A stretch of DNA of 64,000 bases from 2-12-FULL-35-15 sp036386835 (lineage in GTDB: Bacteria; Bacteroidota; Bacteroidia; 2-12-FULL-35-15): assembly GCA_036386835.1 (NCBI GenBank), contig DASVUX010000038.1:1-64000 (forward strand), in the 5' to 3' direction. Positions 7,686 to 17,079 of this stretch are shown one piece after another (position 1 is the first letter of the stretch; every line of letters begins with the position of its first letter). The notes below the pieces were generated by a model. That model saw nothing but the letters and a program-made list of their open reading frames with translations, was not told the origin of the DNA and did no database searches. Made by a program: the position numbers and the translations under genes.

Positions 7686-9530
7686 CTAACTATTTATCAT
7701 TTCCGCAATCTTTTCCTTTATTTCCGCAGAAGTAAACGGCATCCCTTTGATCTTATTTAACCCTTTTGCATCCACCAGGAATTTATCGCGAATGATCTTT
7801 ATCAGCTGTCCATTATTGATCTCAGGGATCATTACTTTATCAAATCCTTTTATCAGCTCGCCTAAATTTTTTGGCAAGGGATTCATGTATTTCACGTGTG
7901 CATGGGAAACATCAAAACCTTCAGCGATCGCCTCCCTTACAGCAGTTTTGATAGAACCATATGTTGAGCCCCAGCCAAGGATCAGCAGCCTGCCTTTGGC
8001 ATTCCCGTTATCAATAGTTTGTAATGGAATATAGTTCTCGATGTTATCAATCTTTTTCTGGCGAAGCTTCACCATCAATTCATGGTTCTCCGGATCATAG
8101 GAAATATTCCCCGTCTCATTTTCCTTCTCAATACCACCAACACGATGCTCCAGGCCTTTCGTGCCCGGGATCGCCCACTGACGGGCTAATTTTTCATTCC
8201 GTTTATACGGAAGGAATTTTTCCCCTTCCTTTAATTCATTTTTTGCGAAAGCAACTTTTAATTCAGGAAGATCGGCAGCAGATGGGAATTTCCAGGGCTC
8301 CGAACCGTTTGCTATATAACCGTCACTCAGGAAAAATACCGGTGTCATGAATTCAATTGCAAGGCGGCAGGCTTCGAAAGCCATTTCAAAACAATCACCC
8401 GGTGTGCTTGCAGATATAACGGGGACGGGCGCTTCGCCATTACGGCCGTAGATCGCCTGCATCAGGTCAGCCTGTTCTGTTTTCGTAGGTAAACCTGTGC
8501 TGGGCCCGCCACGCTGTATGTTCACTATCACAAGCGGAAGCTCAAGCATCAATGCCAGGCCGATCGCTTCCCCTTTTAATGCGATACCCGGACCGGAAGA
8601 AGCTGTGATCCCAAGGGCACCTCCGAAAGAAGCGCCAATAGCTGATGTTACAGCGGCTATCTCATCTTCTGCCTGAAAAGTCTTCACACCAAAATTCTTA
8701 TGTTTCGACAACTCATGAAGAATATCCGAAGCGGGTGTGATCGGGTATGTTCCGTAAAATAAAGTCAGCCCGGCTTTCTGGGATGCGGCTATCAAACCCA
8801 TCGCGACAGCCTGGTTACCTACGATACTGCGGTAAGTTCCTTTAGCAACAGGGGCAGGTTTTACTTCAAAACGGTTCATCGGTGTTTCCACTGTTTCACC
8901 GTAATTAAATCCTGCTTTCAAAACTTTAATGTTCGCTTCAAGGAGTTCGGGCCGCTTCTTAAACTGTTCTTTCAGAAATTCAACCGAACCATCGATAGAA
9001 CGGTTATACATCCAGTAAATATATCCGAGCACGAACATATTCTTGGAGCGGTCCATTTCCTTCGTCCCAAGTCCGGAGCCTTCCAATGCCGCACGCGTGA
9101 TCTTGGTCACATCAATCTCATAGACCTTGTATTTTTCGAGCGAATTATCCTTCAGCGGATTCACCCCCTCAGGATATTTAGCGAGCTTTAAATTCTTTGC
9201 ATCAAAACCATCCGTATTTGCAATGATGATCCCGTTAGGTTTCAATTGCCTGATGTTGGCTTTTAATGCGGCTGCATTCATCACAACCAGCACATCACAT
9301 GCATCACCGGCAGTAAAGATCTCAACACTTCCAAAGTGAAGCTGGAAGCCTGAAACACCCGCAATAGTCCCCTGCGGGGCACGGATCTCTGCCGGGAAAT
9401 TAGGGAAAGTGCTGATGTCGTTCCCGTACAATGCAGCGGTATTTGTAAATTGTGAACCTGTTAGCTGGATCCCGTCACCGGAATCACCTGCAAAAAGGAT
9501 CACCACGTTTGTTTTTATTTCTGTTGCCAT
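7686..9530 (-). CDS. korA: 2-oxoacid:ferredoxin oxidoreductase, alpha subunit (gamma-alpha fusion)
   Basis: A 614-residue chain. Residues 1-190 form the gamma-type domain (FAGDSGDGIQLTGSQF; the PAEIRAPQGTIAGVSGFQ segment). About 230-600 form the pyrimidine-binding and transketolase C-terminal domains (GTYPITPASDILHELSK, QAEDEIAAVTSAIGASFGG, NIQRGGPSTGLPTKTEQADL). This gamma-alpha fusion is the usual architecture of the two-subunit 2-oxoglutarate:ferredoxin oxidoreductase in Bacteroidota, replacing or supplementing 2-oxoglutarate dehydrogenase in the TCA cycle. Start at ATG 9530 gives MATEIKTNVV. A -7 box lies about 220 bases upstream (9750-9757), leaving a long leader. Its partner korB follows downstream. 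Confidence 0.93.
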   Translation of the reverse strand: MATEIKTNVVILFAGDSGDGIQLTGSQFTNTAALYGNDISTFPNFPAEIRAPQGTIAGVSGFQLHFGSVEIFTAGDACDVLVVMNAAALKANIRQLKPNGIIIANTDGFDAKNLKLAKYPEGVNPLKDNSLEKYKVYEIDVTKITRAALEGSGLGTKEMDRSKNMFVLGYIYWMYNRSIDGSVEFLKEQFKKRPELLEANIKVLKAGFNYGETVETPMNRFEVKPAPVAKGTYRSIVGNQAVAMGLIAASQKAGLTLFYGTYPITPASDILHELSKHKNFGVKTFQAEDEIAAVTSAIGASFGGALGITASSGPGIALKGEAIGLALMLELPLVIVNIQRGGPSTGLPTKTEQADLMQAIYGRNGEAPVPVISASTPGDCFEMAFEACRLAIEFMTPVFFLSDGYIANGSEPWKFPSAADLPELKVAFAKNELKEGEKFLPYKRNEKLARQWAIPGTKGLEHRVGGIEKENETGNISYDPENHELMVKLRQKKIDNIENYIPLQTIDNGNAKGRLLILGWGSTYGSIKTAVREAIAEGFDVSHAHVKYMNPLPKNLGELIKGFDKVMIPEINNGQLIKIIRDKFLVDAKGLNKIKGMPFTSAEIKEKIAEMINS

Positions 9531-9939
9531 TTTTTTGGTACTGATTCTAATCTCTTACAACTGTCAATCTGTATCTGCGGATAACTCAATGTGTTCCTGA
9601 ACAAAAAAGGCTCTTCCGTCCTTTGGGAAAAACCTTTCAATGATGTTTAACACTGACTTACAACCAATGTTCCCGGGGCTAAACCACAACACACGAATTC
9701 AATATCTGTTACCGCAATAAGCTTATTTTGTCCTGATTTATTTGCGCTGCAAAGGTACGGAATAAAACGATGTGGGAATTGATTCCAAACCGATAATTTC
9801 CAATTGTAAATACTCCAAACTGTTGATTTTATTATCTGTGGGTTAAAAGATATAACAGTCTTTAACATCCATGATCCGGCCTTCTCAAGAATTCCATGAA
9901 TAACTTGATTTCTGAGCATAAAATCCCTTATTTTGTCAA
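9531..9939. other. 409-base divergent intergenic region between korA and the porin gene
   Basis: It holds the minus-strand -7 box at 9750-9757. On the plus strand TTATTTTG (9928-9935), one base off the -7 consensus, ends 4 bases before the porin ATG. The short minus-strand frame here (about 90 codons) has no recognisable protein. I see no RNA gene or repeat in the rest. Confidence 0.6.
9750..9757 (-). promoter_or_regulatory. Likely korAB promoter, -7 box TACCTTTG
   Basis: TACCTTTG on the minus strand fits TAnnTTTG exactly and is followed by GCAGCGCAAAT. It would give a leader of about 215 bases before korA. No -33 TTG is seen at 17-23 bases. Confidence 0.5.
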
Positions 9940-11172
9940 ATGAAGAAGCTTTTCTTTTTATCAGTAATATTCAGCCTCTCCGTTCGCCTGACAGCGGGGG
10001 GGTTCCAGATCAACCTGCAGGGGCAGAAGCAAACAGGAATGGGACATACCGGAACAGGATTTCTCCAGGATAATGCTGCAATCTTTTTCAACCCGGGTGC
10101 TGTGTCTTTCCTGGATTCACTTCGCGGGATCTCGTTGGGCGCAAGCTTCATTATTCCACGCACCACTTATTTAGAACCTTACCCGGGGAATTACACTTCC
10201 AATATGGTGAACCATACGGGAACTCCCTTTACATTATATGCTGTTTATAAATTCAAAAAAGCAGCGAAGTGGAATGTCGGACTTGGCATTTACACACCAT
10301 TCGGAAGTAAAGTCCAGTGGCCTGATGACTGGAAGGGGCAGTTCCTGATAAGAGAGATCGACCTGAAAACGATCTTCATCCAGCCGACAGCTTCTTTCAG
10401 GGTAACTGACAAAATTGGTATAGGGGCAGGATTTATATATGCTACAGGGGGGTTCAGCCTGCGTAAAGGAATCCCTTTGCAGGACTCAACAGGTAAATAT
10501 GGTGAAGGCAAATTAAATGGGAAGGCAAGCGGTTACGGATTTAATGCCGGGATCTACTTCAAGCCCAACGATAAATTATCCATCGGGATCGATTATCGTT
10601 CGGAGGTCAAAGTTAAAATAGATGGCGGGACAGCCGAGTTCGAAGTCCCGTCTTCGGTGGATCACTTTTTTCCTTCCACCACTTTCTCTACCCAGATCAG
10701 GCTGCCTCAAACCATTTCGGTTGGTGCAGGCTATAAAGTTACTTCCAAAGTTGCCCTTGCCCTTGATGTGAATTATGTAGGATGGAAATCGTACGACTCA
10801 CTGGTAATTAATTTTGAAGAGAATACGGAAAAGCTTGCAGATATCAGATCCCCGAGAATGTACCAGAACTCTTTTATTTACCGTCTTGGTGCCCAATACG
10901 CATTAAAGGAAAAATGGACAGTTCGCGCGGGCGCATATTTCGATTCCAGCCCGGTGAAAAGCGGCTACCTTACCCCTGAAACACCTGATGCAAATAAAAT
11001 AGGCATAACTGCAGGATTCACATTCAATATTACCAAAATGATCCACTTTGATGCTTCTGTTCTTTATATAGAGGGCATGAAACGGACGGATACAAACATG
11101 GAAACAGGTTTTGGCGGAACCTTCAAATCAAAAGCGGTAGTACCGGGCGTAAGCCTTGAGTGGAATTTTTAG
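9940..11172 (+). CDS. FadL/OmpP1-family outer-membrane transport protein
   Basis: A 410-residue protein with a signal peptide (MKKLFFLSVIFSLSVRLTAG) followed by the FadL hallmark start: GGFQINLQGQKQTGMGHTGTGF and DNAAIFFNPGAVSFL, the N-terminal hatch of long-chain fatty acid or hydrophobic-compound porins. The rest is alternating beta-strand sequence with many aromatic girdle residues, ending in a C-terminal aromatic (SLEWNF), as expected of an outer-membrane barrel. It should pass hydrophobic substrates across the outer membrane; the substrate cannot be told from sequence. Start ATG 9940 is preceded by an A-rich stretch rather than a Shine-Dalgarno site. It is a single gene, followed by a 205-base gap. 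Confidence 0.88.
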   Translation: MKKLFFLSVIFSLSVRLTAGGFQINLQGQKQTGMGHTGTGFLQDNAAIFFNPGAVSFLDSLRGISLGASFIIPRTTYLEPYPGNYTSNMVNHTGTPFTLYAVYKFKKAAKWNVGLGIYTPFGSKVQWPDDWKGQFLIREIDLKTIFIQPTASFRVTDKIGIGAGFIYATGGFSLRKGIPLQDSTGKYGEGKLNGKASGYGFNAGIYFKPNDKLSIGIDYRSEVKVKIDGGTAEFEVPSSVDHFFPSTTFSTQIRLPQTISVGAGYKVTSKVALALDVNYVGWKSYDSLVINFEENTEKLADIRSPRMYQNSFIYRLGAQYALKEKWTVRAGAYFDSSPVKSGYLTPETPDANKIGITAGFTFNITKMIHFDASVLYIEGMKRTDTNMETGFGGTFKSKAVVPGVSLEWNF

Positions 11173-11377
11173 GTAAGGATAACTAATATTAAACGAATTT
11201 TACGAACCTGTAAATTGAACCCAAGAATATCTTATTGAATCGCTTCCATGATAACCAATTTTAGCAAACCCTGATTCCACCTTATTCGTTATCGGTACCA
11301 CCTGATTTTAAAACTATTTACAGGAATTTTTATTTCCACGGTAATTTTCTATCTTTAACGTAAACAAATAAAATCCC

Positions 11378-12700
11378 ATGAAAAAAATTTACTTGTCAGT
11401 ACTTTCCGGAGTATTGATGCTTGGTGCGGCAGCAGATGCATCAGCACAATGTTTCGGTGGAAGATACCATAACTATGTGTTTCCAACGCACACACTCACT
11501 TCCAATGTGCAATACGGAAGCAATGTAAAGCACAACAATACCAACTTCAACCTTATGCTCGATATTTATGAGCCGCAGGGAGATGCTGCTCAAAATCGTG
11601 CGCTTGTAATTGTTGCCCATGGCGGGAGCTTTGTGGGCGGAAGCAAGACAGGCAGTGATGTGGTACAGCTTTGCAAAGACCTTGCAAAACTGGGGTATGT
11701 AGCTGCTTCGATAGAGTATCGTACCGGCATGACGCATTTTCCTGTTGGCGGGCCTCCGGATTCAACAGATGCAGGTGCCGCAGTGATGCGCGCAGTGCAT
11801 GACGGGCGCGCGGCAGTCCGTTTCTTCAGAAAGAACCACGCTGTAGGCGGTAATACTTACAGGATCGATCCTAACAATATTTATTTTGCGGGTGTTTCTG
11901 CAGGAGGGTTCATAGCGCTTCACATTGCTTACATGGACCAGCTTTCTGAGTTCCCTGCCTATGTGGACACAACAGGTACAGGAACCAATCCACAGCATGG
12001 GTTACATGGCGGAATCGAAGGGCTCAGCGGAAATCCAGGTTACTCATCTGATGTTAAAGGAGTGATCAATCTTTGCGGTGCATTAGGCGATACAGCATGG
12101 ATGCAGCCCGGAGATGAACCTGTTTTAAACATGCATGGGAACAATGACAATACTGTGCCATACGGATCAGAAGTTATTTACCTGTTAGGAACATATCCTT
12201 TACTGGTGGTTGACGGAAGTGAATCCATTGCAATGCGGGCGGATAACATAGGGCTTTCGCATTGCTTCAAAACATACTATAACCAGGATCACGTTCCTCA
12301 CGTTGGCACGTCTGCAAATAATCTTGCTCAGTATGATACTACAATTGTTTACATGCGCAACTTCTTAGAATATTATACATGTGGTACACCCTCTCTTGTT
12401 TGTTCTTATAACGGACCGATCCAGATGATCCCCCTTGGAGTTGAGCAGGCAGAAACCACAGAACAATTCTCTGTCTTCCCGAATCCTGCGGAAAGTACTT
12501 TCACACTTGATCTTTCTGCATTCAGCGGAAAGAATGTAAGAATGGACATTTTCGATGTGCTTGGAAAGAATGTGAAGTCGATGACATCCATCAACCAGGA
12601 CAGGATCACTCTTTCAAGAGATGGTTTAAGTAATGGAATGTATATGATCCGCATCACCACAGAAGAAAAACAATTCAGCAGAAAAATCAGCCTGAAGTAA
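11378..12700 (+). CDS. T9SS-exported alpha/beta-hydrolase (esterase/lipase-like)
   Basis: A 440-residue protein. Residues 1-23 are a signal peptide ending ASAQ. The catalytic domain (about 45-345) has the oxyanion-hole motif HGGS (81-84), the nucleophile elbow G-V-S-A-G (172-176, Ser174), and GNNDNTVPYG near 255 as the likely acid region; a C-terminal His (DHVPHVG) may complete the triad. Residues about 367-440 form a type A T9SS sorting domain (FSVFPNPAESTFTLDL, then IFDVLGKNVK and GMYMIRI...KISLK). It therefore crosses the outer membrane by the type IX system and is probably attached to the surface or released. The fold resembles carboxylesterases of the HGG family; the substrate is unknown. 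TATCTTTA 20 bases upstream is one base off the -7 consensus. A terminator follows. Confidence 0.88.
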   Translation: MKKIYLSVLSGVLMLGAAADASAQCFGGRYHNYVFPTHTLTSNVQYGSNVKHNNTNFNLMLDIYEPQGDAAQNRALVIVAHGGSFVGGSKTGSDVVQLCKDLAKLGYVAASIEYRTGMTHFPVGGPPDSTDAGAAVMRAVHDGRAAVRFFRKNHAVGGNTYRIDPNNIYFAGVSAGGFIALHIAYMDQLSEFPAYVDTTGTGTNPQHGLHGGIEGLSGNPGYSSDVKGVINLCGALGDTAWMQPGDEPVLNMHGNNDNTVPYGSEVIYLLGTYPLLVVDGSESIAMRADNIGLSHCFKTYYNQDHVPHVGTSANNLAQYDTTIVYMRNFLEYYTCGTPSLVCSYNGPIQMIPLGVEQAETTEQFSVFPNPAESTFTLDLSAFSGKNVRMDIFDVLGKNVKSMTSINQDRITLSRDGLSNGMYMIRITTEEKQFSRKISLK

Positions 12701-12719
12701 TTTTCCAATCAATCAATAG

Positions 12720-12755
12720 AAAACCCTTTCCATAAACGGAAAGGGTTTTCTATTT
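12720..12755 (+). terminator. Rho-independent terminator after the esterase gene
   Basis: AAAACCCTTTCC, a 6-base loop, then GGAAAGGGTTTT and TCTATTT: a perfect 12-bp stem with a T-rich tail, 20 bases past the stop. Confidence 0.85.
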
Positions 12756-12797
12756 ATAAAAATTCCGGTAGCAGGAACAAATTCAGACCATCTCTGC

Positions 12798-12805
12798 TAC
12801 CTTTG
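12798..12805 (+). promoter_or_regulatory. MFS gene promoter, -7 box TACCTTTG
   Basis: Exact TAnnTTTG match, 18 bases before the ATG at 12824. It contains the TTG at 12803 that opens the longer reading frame, so that TTG is promoter and not a start codon. Confidence 0.65.
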
Positions 12806-12823
12806 CGTGCTTTAATTATTACC

Positions 12824-14080
12824 ATGAAACCAGCCCCAGAAAATAAAAGTCCGGCATTTACCCGCTATCATCTATTTATAATTGCAATCTTATCCATCCT
12901 GATGTTTACGATCGTTCTTGACTTCATGGTCCTTTCCCCTCTCGGGGCTCAGTTACTGGAGGAGCTCCACATCAGCACTTCACAGTTCGGATGGGTGGTT
13001 TCTGCGTATGCTTTCAGTGCAGGAGCTTCAGGAATACTGGCTGCAGGCTTTGCGGACAAGTTTGACCGTAAGAAACTTCTGATCTTCTTTTATACCGGCT
13101 TTTTGATAGGAACCATGCTTTGCGCAGTCGCACCGGATTATAATTTCCTTCTGATGGCAAGGATCGTTACAGGACTTTTCGGAGGTGTGATCGGCTCAGT
13201 GTGTTTCGCGATTGTAACTGACATTTTCAGGATGGAAGTGCGCGGACGTGTGATGGGATTTGTCCAGATGGGATTTGCAGCCAGCCAGGTCCTCGGTATT
13301 CCTATCGGGTTGTTGCTTGCAAATAAATTCGGCTGGCATTCACCTTTCTGGATGATAGCAGCCTTCGGAATCATTGTGGGGATCGTGATCATTATTTATA
13401 TGAAACCCATCAATGAGCACCTGTTGATCAAGTCGGAACGCAGCGCTTTTCAGCACCTGGTAAAAACCCTCACAACCAAACATCATATCCGGGGATTCTT
13501 AGGCACGATACTACTGGCAACAGGCGGCTTCATGCTCATGCCGTTTGGCAGTGCGTTCTGTATCAACAATCTTCATCTTACAATGGAACAGCTTCCCCTG
13601 CTGTATGTAATAACGGGCATCTTCTCGATCATTTTCGGGCCTCTCATCGGAAAGTTCAGCGACAGGATCGGGAAGTTCAGAACGTTTTTTATCGGTACTA
13701 TTATTAGTATGATCATGGTTGCTGTGTACACCAACCTTGGAATAACACCTTTATGGCTGGTGATTGTTATAAATGTAATTTTGTTTGTCGGGATCTCCTC
13801 GCGGATGATCTCCTCATCCGCACTTATGACGGCCGTGCCAGCTCCGCAAGACAGGGGTGCATTCATGGCGATCAATTCTGCTATCCAGCAGCTCTCAGGA
13901 GGAGTTGCTTCTGCGGTTGCCGGAATGATTGTAGTGCAAAGCTCTACCGGTGAATTACAGAATTATGGCTGGCTCGGTATTGTCGTTCTGATCTCGATGG
14001 TATTTGCAACAATAATGATGTGGCGTGTGGACCAGTATGTAAAACATCATCCCCAGCCTGCACCGCCTGCAGTTAAATAA
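12824..14080 (+). CDS. MFS transporter (drug:H+ antiporter/sugar-efflux type)
   Basis: A 418-residue integral membrane protein with about 12 hydrophobic segments. The loop between TM2 and TM3 has GFADKFDRKKLL, close to the MFS signature G-x-x-x-D-R-x-G-R, and the second half repeats it (GKFSDRIGKFRTF). The general shape is that of DHA1-type exporters such as AraJ/YdhP relatives. The frame is open from a TTG at 12803, but that triplet is the end of a -7 box, so translation more likely begins at ATG 12824 (MKPAPENKSPAF). Substrate is unknown. It is monocistronic, enclosed by two terminators. Confidence 0.85.
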   Translation: MKPAPENKSPAFTRYHLFIIAILSILMFTIVLDFMVLSPLGAQLLEELHISTSQFGWVVSAYAFSAGASGILAAGFADKFDRKKLLIFFYTGFLIGTMLCAVAPDYNFLLMARIVTGLFGGVIGSVCFAIVTDIFRMEVRGRVMGFVQMGFAASQVLGIPIGLLLANKFGWHSPFWMIAAFGIIVGIVIIIYMKPINEHLLIKSERSAFQHLVKTLTTKHHIRGFLGTILLATGGFMLMPFGSAFCINNLHLTMEQLPLLYVITGIFSIIFGPLIGKFSDRIGKFRTFFIGTIISMIMVAVYTNLGITPLWLVIVINVILFVGISSRMISSSALMTAVPAPQDRGAFMAINSAIQQLSGGVASAVAGMIVVQSSTGELQNYGWLGIVVLISMVFATIMMWRVDQYVKHHPQPAPPAVK

Positions 14081-14112
14081 AGAATGTCCTTCCAAACCGG
14101 AAGGACATTCTT
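14080..14112. terminator. Convergent terminator hairpin between MFS and FGE-domain genes
   Basis: A perfect 14-bp stem (AAGAATGTCCTTCC/GGAAGGACATTCTT) with a 5-base loop, whose first base is the last base of the MFS stop codon. It can serve both converging genes, though the T-run is weak on each side. Confidence 0.75.
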
Positions 14113-14131
14113 GTTACCCGGAAAACATTTT

Positions 14132-15625
14132 TTACTTTTTCAATGGCGGTGCTGTAAAGACAGGTCTGAAACCGATATAAGGCGAGCCTTCTGTTACACC
14201 GGCATTTTCCTTCGCGTTGATCTGTACATGTTCCGCATCACTGTTCCAGCTGCCGCCTTTGGTAATTGGCTTCATTGTCTCATGTTCCCAAACCATTTCA
14301 GCAGCATTGCCTGACATGCAGAAAAGGAAATGATCATTCGGATTATATGAATTAACTTTCGCGGTAAAGAAAAAATCTCCGTTCGCCCAACCCGCAGATG
14401 TTATTGCCTTGTCGAGCTTCTGATTCGCGCATTGGTTTAGCTTTTTCAGGCTGTCAGGATAATTTATGATCGAAAAATTACATAAAAAACAACCGCGGGA
14501 GTTCTGTACACTATTCCGTTCCGGGCTTGTTGACCAGGGATACGGAACATCTCCGTTTCCGGCCCTTGCAGCTGCGACCCATTCAATCTCATTCGGGATC
14601 CGAATATCGTTTATATAAAGTCCCTCTGCTTTTTCCGGATTTTCCTTCTTTATTTTTTCATTCACTTCACTGGTGAGCCAATCACAATACATTTTGGCAC
14701 CTTCCCTTGATACATTGAGCACCGGATAGTCATTATACGCGGGATGCCAGTAATAATTCTTCCGCATCGGCTCATAAAACTCCTTTCCTCCTATCAACCA
14801 CCTGGCGGTATCAGGAACAGCTTTAATGTAATCATCAGTTCTGTCTTTGATGATCAGGTCCTGCAGGAAAACCCTGTACTGATTATTGGTTACCTCCATC
14901 GTTGCTATATAGAAAGGGTTATATGAGATCTTCTGGTTTCCGATATTCTCTGTCCCCATCCTTACAAGCGACCAGGCTGATTTATCCTTTTTGATGAGCT
15001 GCCTGATCATCTTATCCTTCAGTTTATTATTTGCTGCTTTTTGCTTAGGGCTCAGAACAGGAATATTTTCATAGGCGTCTACAAACTTTGGATCATACTT
15101 TTTGGGAGATGGTTTGTAATCTGATTTAATCCCGGGATCTCCTGTTGTCCATTTTTCTTCTCCAGGCTCTTGCACGGTATCAGGATCATTTATCCGTTTC
15201 TCATCTACTGACATTACAATCAGGCTGACAGAGGCCGGCTCCGAGGAAACCGAATCGGTAGCCTCAATGGTGTGTGTTTGAATAGAAAGCATGCTTTTAT
15301 CGTTCTCAGGAGGAATAGGTTGAGCAGATTGAGTTTCAACAATGTCCGGCTTTATAATATAATAAACCATGATAGCAGAGATAATAATAAGTGCTGAACA
15401 GGCAACCATCCATCTGAATAAATTTTTTCCTTTAGAACCAGTGATCTTTTGTAATAATTCTTTTTCCTTTTGGAGAGGAGGCACATGCAGCGCCTCACTT
15501 CCGAATACAAGTTTTGCTTCCATTTCTGTGAGTTTTTGGGTTAGTGGATCATCCTCTTCCGGCTCAAGGAGGCGCCTCTTGAGCAAGTCATGGATTTCTT
15601 TATCTGTTAAATTATTACCGGTCAT
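14132..15625 (-). CDS. Membrane-anchored FGE/SUMF1-domain protein paired with an ECF sigma factor
   Basis: A 497-residue protein with a short charged N-terminal cytoplasmic part (1-70), one transmembrane helix (about 71-91), a low-complexity linker (95-200) and a C-terminal formylglycine-generating-enzyme-like domain (about 215-490): NPFYIATMEVTNNQYRVFL, YPVLNVSREGAKMYCDWL, IRIPNEIEWVAAARAG, MSGNAAEMVWE, TKGGSWNSDA and YIGFRPVF. The FGE part most resembles the GldJ/GldK/PorK group linked to T9SS, but there is no lipobox. The start codon overlaps the stop of the sigma factor gene (ATGA), so the two are translationally coupled. The topology (cytoplasmic segment, one helix, outer domain) is that of an anti-sigma factor, so a sensor role is a reasonable inference, not shown. 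Catalytic FGE cysteines are not evident. Confidence 0.75.
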   Translation of the reverse strand: MTGNNLTDKEIHDLLKRRLLEPEEDDPLTQKLTEMEAKLVFGSEALHVPPLQKEKELLQKITGSKGKNLFRWMVACSALIIISAIMVYYIIKPDIVETQSAQPIPPENDKSMLSIQTHTIEATDSVSSEPASVSLIVMSVDEKRINDPDTVQEPGEEKWTTGDPGIKSDYKPSPKKYDPKFVDAYENIPVLSPKQKAANNKLKDKMIRQLIKKDKSAWSLVRMGTENIGNQKISYNPFYIATMEVTNNQYRVFLQDLIIKDRTDDYIKAVPDTARWLIGGKEFYEPMRKNYYWHPAYNDYPVLNVSREGAKMYCDWLTSEVNEKIKKENPEKAEGLYINDIRIPNEIEWVAAARAGNGDVPYPWSTSPERNSVQNSRGCFLCNFSIINYPDSLKKLNQCANQKLDKAITSAGWANGDFFFTAKVNSYNPNDHFLFCMSGNAAEMVWEHETMKPITKGGSWNSDAEHVQINAKENAGVTEGSPYIGFRPVFTAPPLKK

Positions 15626-16200
15626 TTTAATTTCTTGGTTAATTTTTCCTTCAGGCGCTGATAATAAACTTTCAGCTGTCCCTCCGGCTTATCAATATAT
15701 TTTACGATCTCCGAGTATGCCCTGCCTTCACTCCGCATCAATAGCAGCATGCGTTCCCAATCTTCCATACCGTCCAGGGCTTCATTCAGTGCATTCATTT
15801 TCAGATCAGGCTTCTGCTCATGTTCAGGAGGCTCACCGGCACTTACATCAACATCGTCCATTGCCATGAATTCAAATTCCTTTGCGTTCTTATGATCCCT
15901 GTAATGATTTCTCAGGTAGTTAATAAAGATCCTGAAAATAAAAGAGGCAAATTTCTCCTCCGACTCAAACGTATATCGTCCGTATGTTTCTTTTACCCGG
16001 TAGATTGTTTTGTAAATAAGGTCCCAGGCCGTATCCTCATTTAGCCTCCAGGAATGGAGCGCATACGAATAAAGCTTTTTGCCATAGCGGTTGTAAACCT
16101 CGGTTATAAAGGCATTACTATCTGTTGCTTTTAAATTATATGTTTCTTTTAGTCTGCTGTCCACAAATCCTGATCTGACCGTATTCAAATAGTATAACAC
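15622..16200 (-). CDS. ECF-type RNA polymerase sigma factor
   Basis: About 192 residues. Region 2 lies near 30-100 (FITEVYNRYGKKLYSYAL, then AWDLIYKTIYRVKETYGRY and FASFIFRIFINYLRNHYRDH). An acidic linker follows (DDVDVSAGEPPEHEQKPD), then a region 4 helix-turn-helix near 130-185 (ALDGMEDWERMLLLMRSEGRAYSEIVKYIDKPEG). It would direct RNA polymerase to a set of stress or envelope promoters. There is no ATG in the right place: GTG at 16200, TTG at 16188 and GTG at 16164 are all possible starts. Its 3' end overlaps the FGE membrane protein by 4 bases, as is usual for a sigma/anti-sigma pair. Confidence 0.82.
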   Translation of the reverse strand: MLYYLNTVRSGFVDSRLKETYNLKATDSNAFITEVYNRYGKKLYSYALHSWRLNEDTAWDLIYKTIYRVKETYGRYTFESEEKFASFIFRIFINYLRNHYRDHKNAKEFEFMAMDDVDVSAGEPPEHEQKPDLKMNALNEALDGMEDWERMLLLMRSEGRAYSEIVKYIDKPEGQLKVYYQRLKEKLTKKLK

Positions 16201-16239
16201 AAAGTGGTAACAGTATGCCGGAAATAGTTTTTTATAAAA

Positions 16240-16956
16240 TTATTTATCGAAGTTATAATGGCTATAGTCAGCCAGGACTGCGAGAAGGAATTTATTGTCG
16301 GGAAGGTCGCTGCTCACCTGCATTGCGGCTTTTGTTCTTAGTGCCAGCTTCTGAATAGCTTCCTTATTGTTGGTTCTTATGCTCATCTGAATAACTTCTT
16401 TAATGATGGCAACATCATTATCAGATAGTCTCCTTACCTCAGGGAATAATATTGTATGTTCCGGTACAACTTTGTTCAAGATTGTATCACTGAGCTTTAC
16501 CTTTTGCTTCATCTTGATCACAGTGGTCCCTGCAGCCATATCACCAAGACGCTGACCTCTGGAACTTACTATGATGGCAATAAGCGCAACGCCACCCATG
16601 AATAACCTTGTATCAATGATCCGCAGGAGCCAGCGGATCAGGTAAGCTCCGAAGTCCGCACGTGAACCATCCAGCTTTACTACCTTGATGTGCATGATCA
16701 TTTTACCAAATGATCTCCCGTCAAAAAACACCTCGCATAACAAATCATAGAATAGTATCGGTAATAAAAGGACAAAGAACAGGATTTGATTTGGGGCCTT
16801 AAAGCCATTTAACACAACCAGGACTATCGTAATGAGGAGGACATATGCAATAAAGAAGAGGTAATCAAGCAGCGTGGCCAGGATGCGGTCACCGATACTC
16901 GCAGCTTCATATTCTATATCAACGTTCTGTGTAGTCTGTATCCGGATATTGTCCAT
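16240..16956 (-). CDS. RDD-family membrane protein
   Basis: A 238-residue protein. Residues 20-160 are the RDD domain: ASIGDRILATLLDYLFF gives the R and first D of the name, followed by hydrophobic helices near 27-50, 57-75 and 105-130, with FFDGRSFGKMIMHIKVV between. The C-terminal 90 residues are soluble and charged. RDD proteins are small integral membrane proteins, some linked to Na+/H+ exchange, of generally unknown role. It is transcribed away from the SpoIIM-to-DUF58 run, a placement seen often in Bacteroidota, so the RDD protein probably belongs to that functional group. It ends 40 bases before the sigma factor gene on the same strand. Confidence 0.85.
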   Translation of the reverse strand: MDNIRIQTTQNVDIEYEAASIGDRILATLLDYLFFIAYVLLITIVLVVLNGFKAPNQILFFVLLLPILFYDLLCEVFFDGRSFGKMIMHIKVVKLDGSRADFGAYLIRWLLRIIDTRLFMGGVALIAIIVSSRGQRLGDMAAGTTVIKMKQKVKLSDTILNKVVPEHTILFPEVRRLSDNDVAIIKEVIQMSIRTNNKEAIQKLALRTKAAMQVSSDLPDNKFLLAVLADYSHYNFDK

Positions 16957-17079
16957 TCAAATGCCTGTGAAAAGTAACTTTATAAAAATAATTATTTTAA
17001 TGAGACGAATACTGATTCTTTTTTGGCGGGGAATTTTGTAGATTTACAAAGCATTTTGCCACACATTTAAGGAACAGAA

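Noticed and set aside
9647..9919. 90-codon minus-strand frame between korA and the porin gene
   Set aside because: No domain, no start context, and it contains the promoter box at 9750-9757.
12803..12823. TTG start giving seven more residues on the MFS protein
   Set aside because: The TTG is the last three bases of the TACCTTTG promoter box; ATG 12824 follows at a sensible distance.
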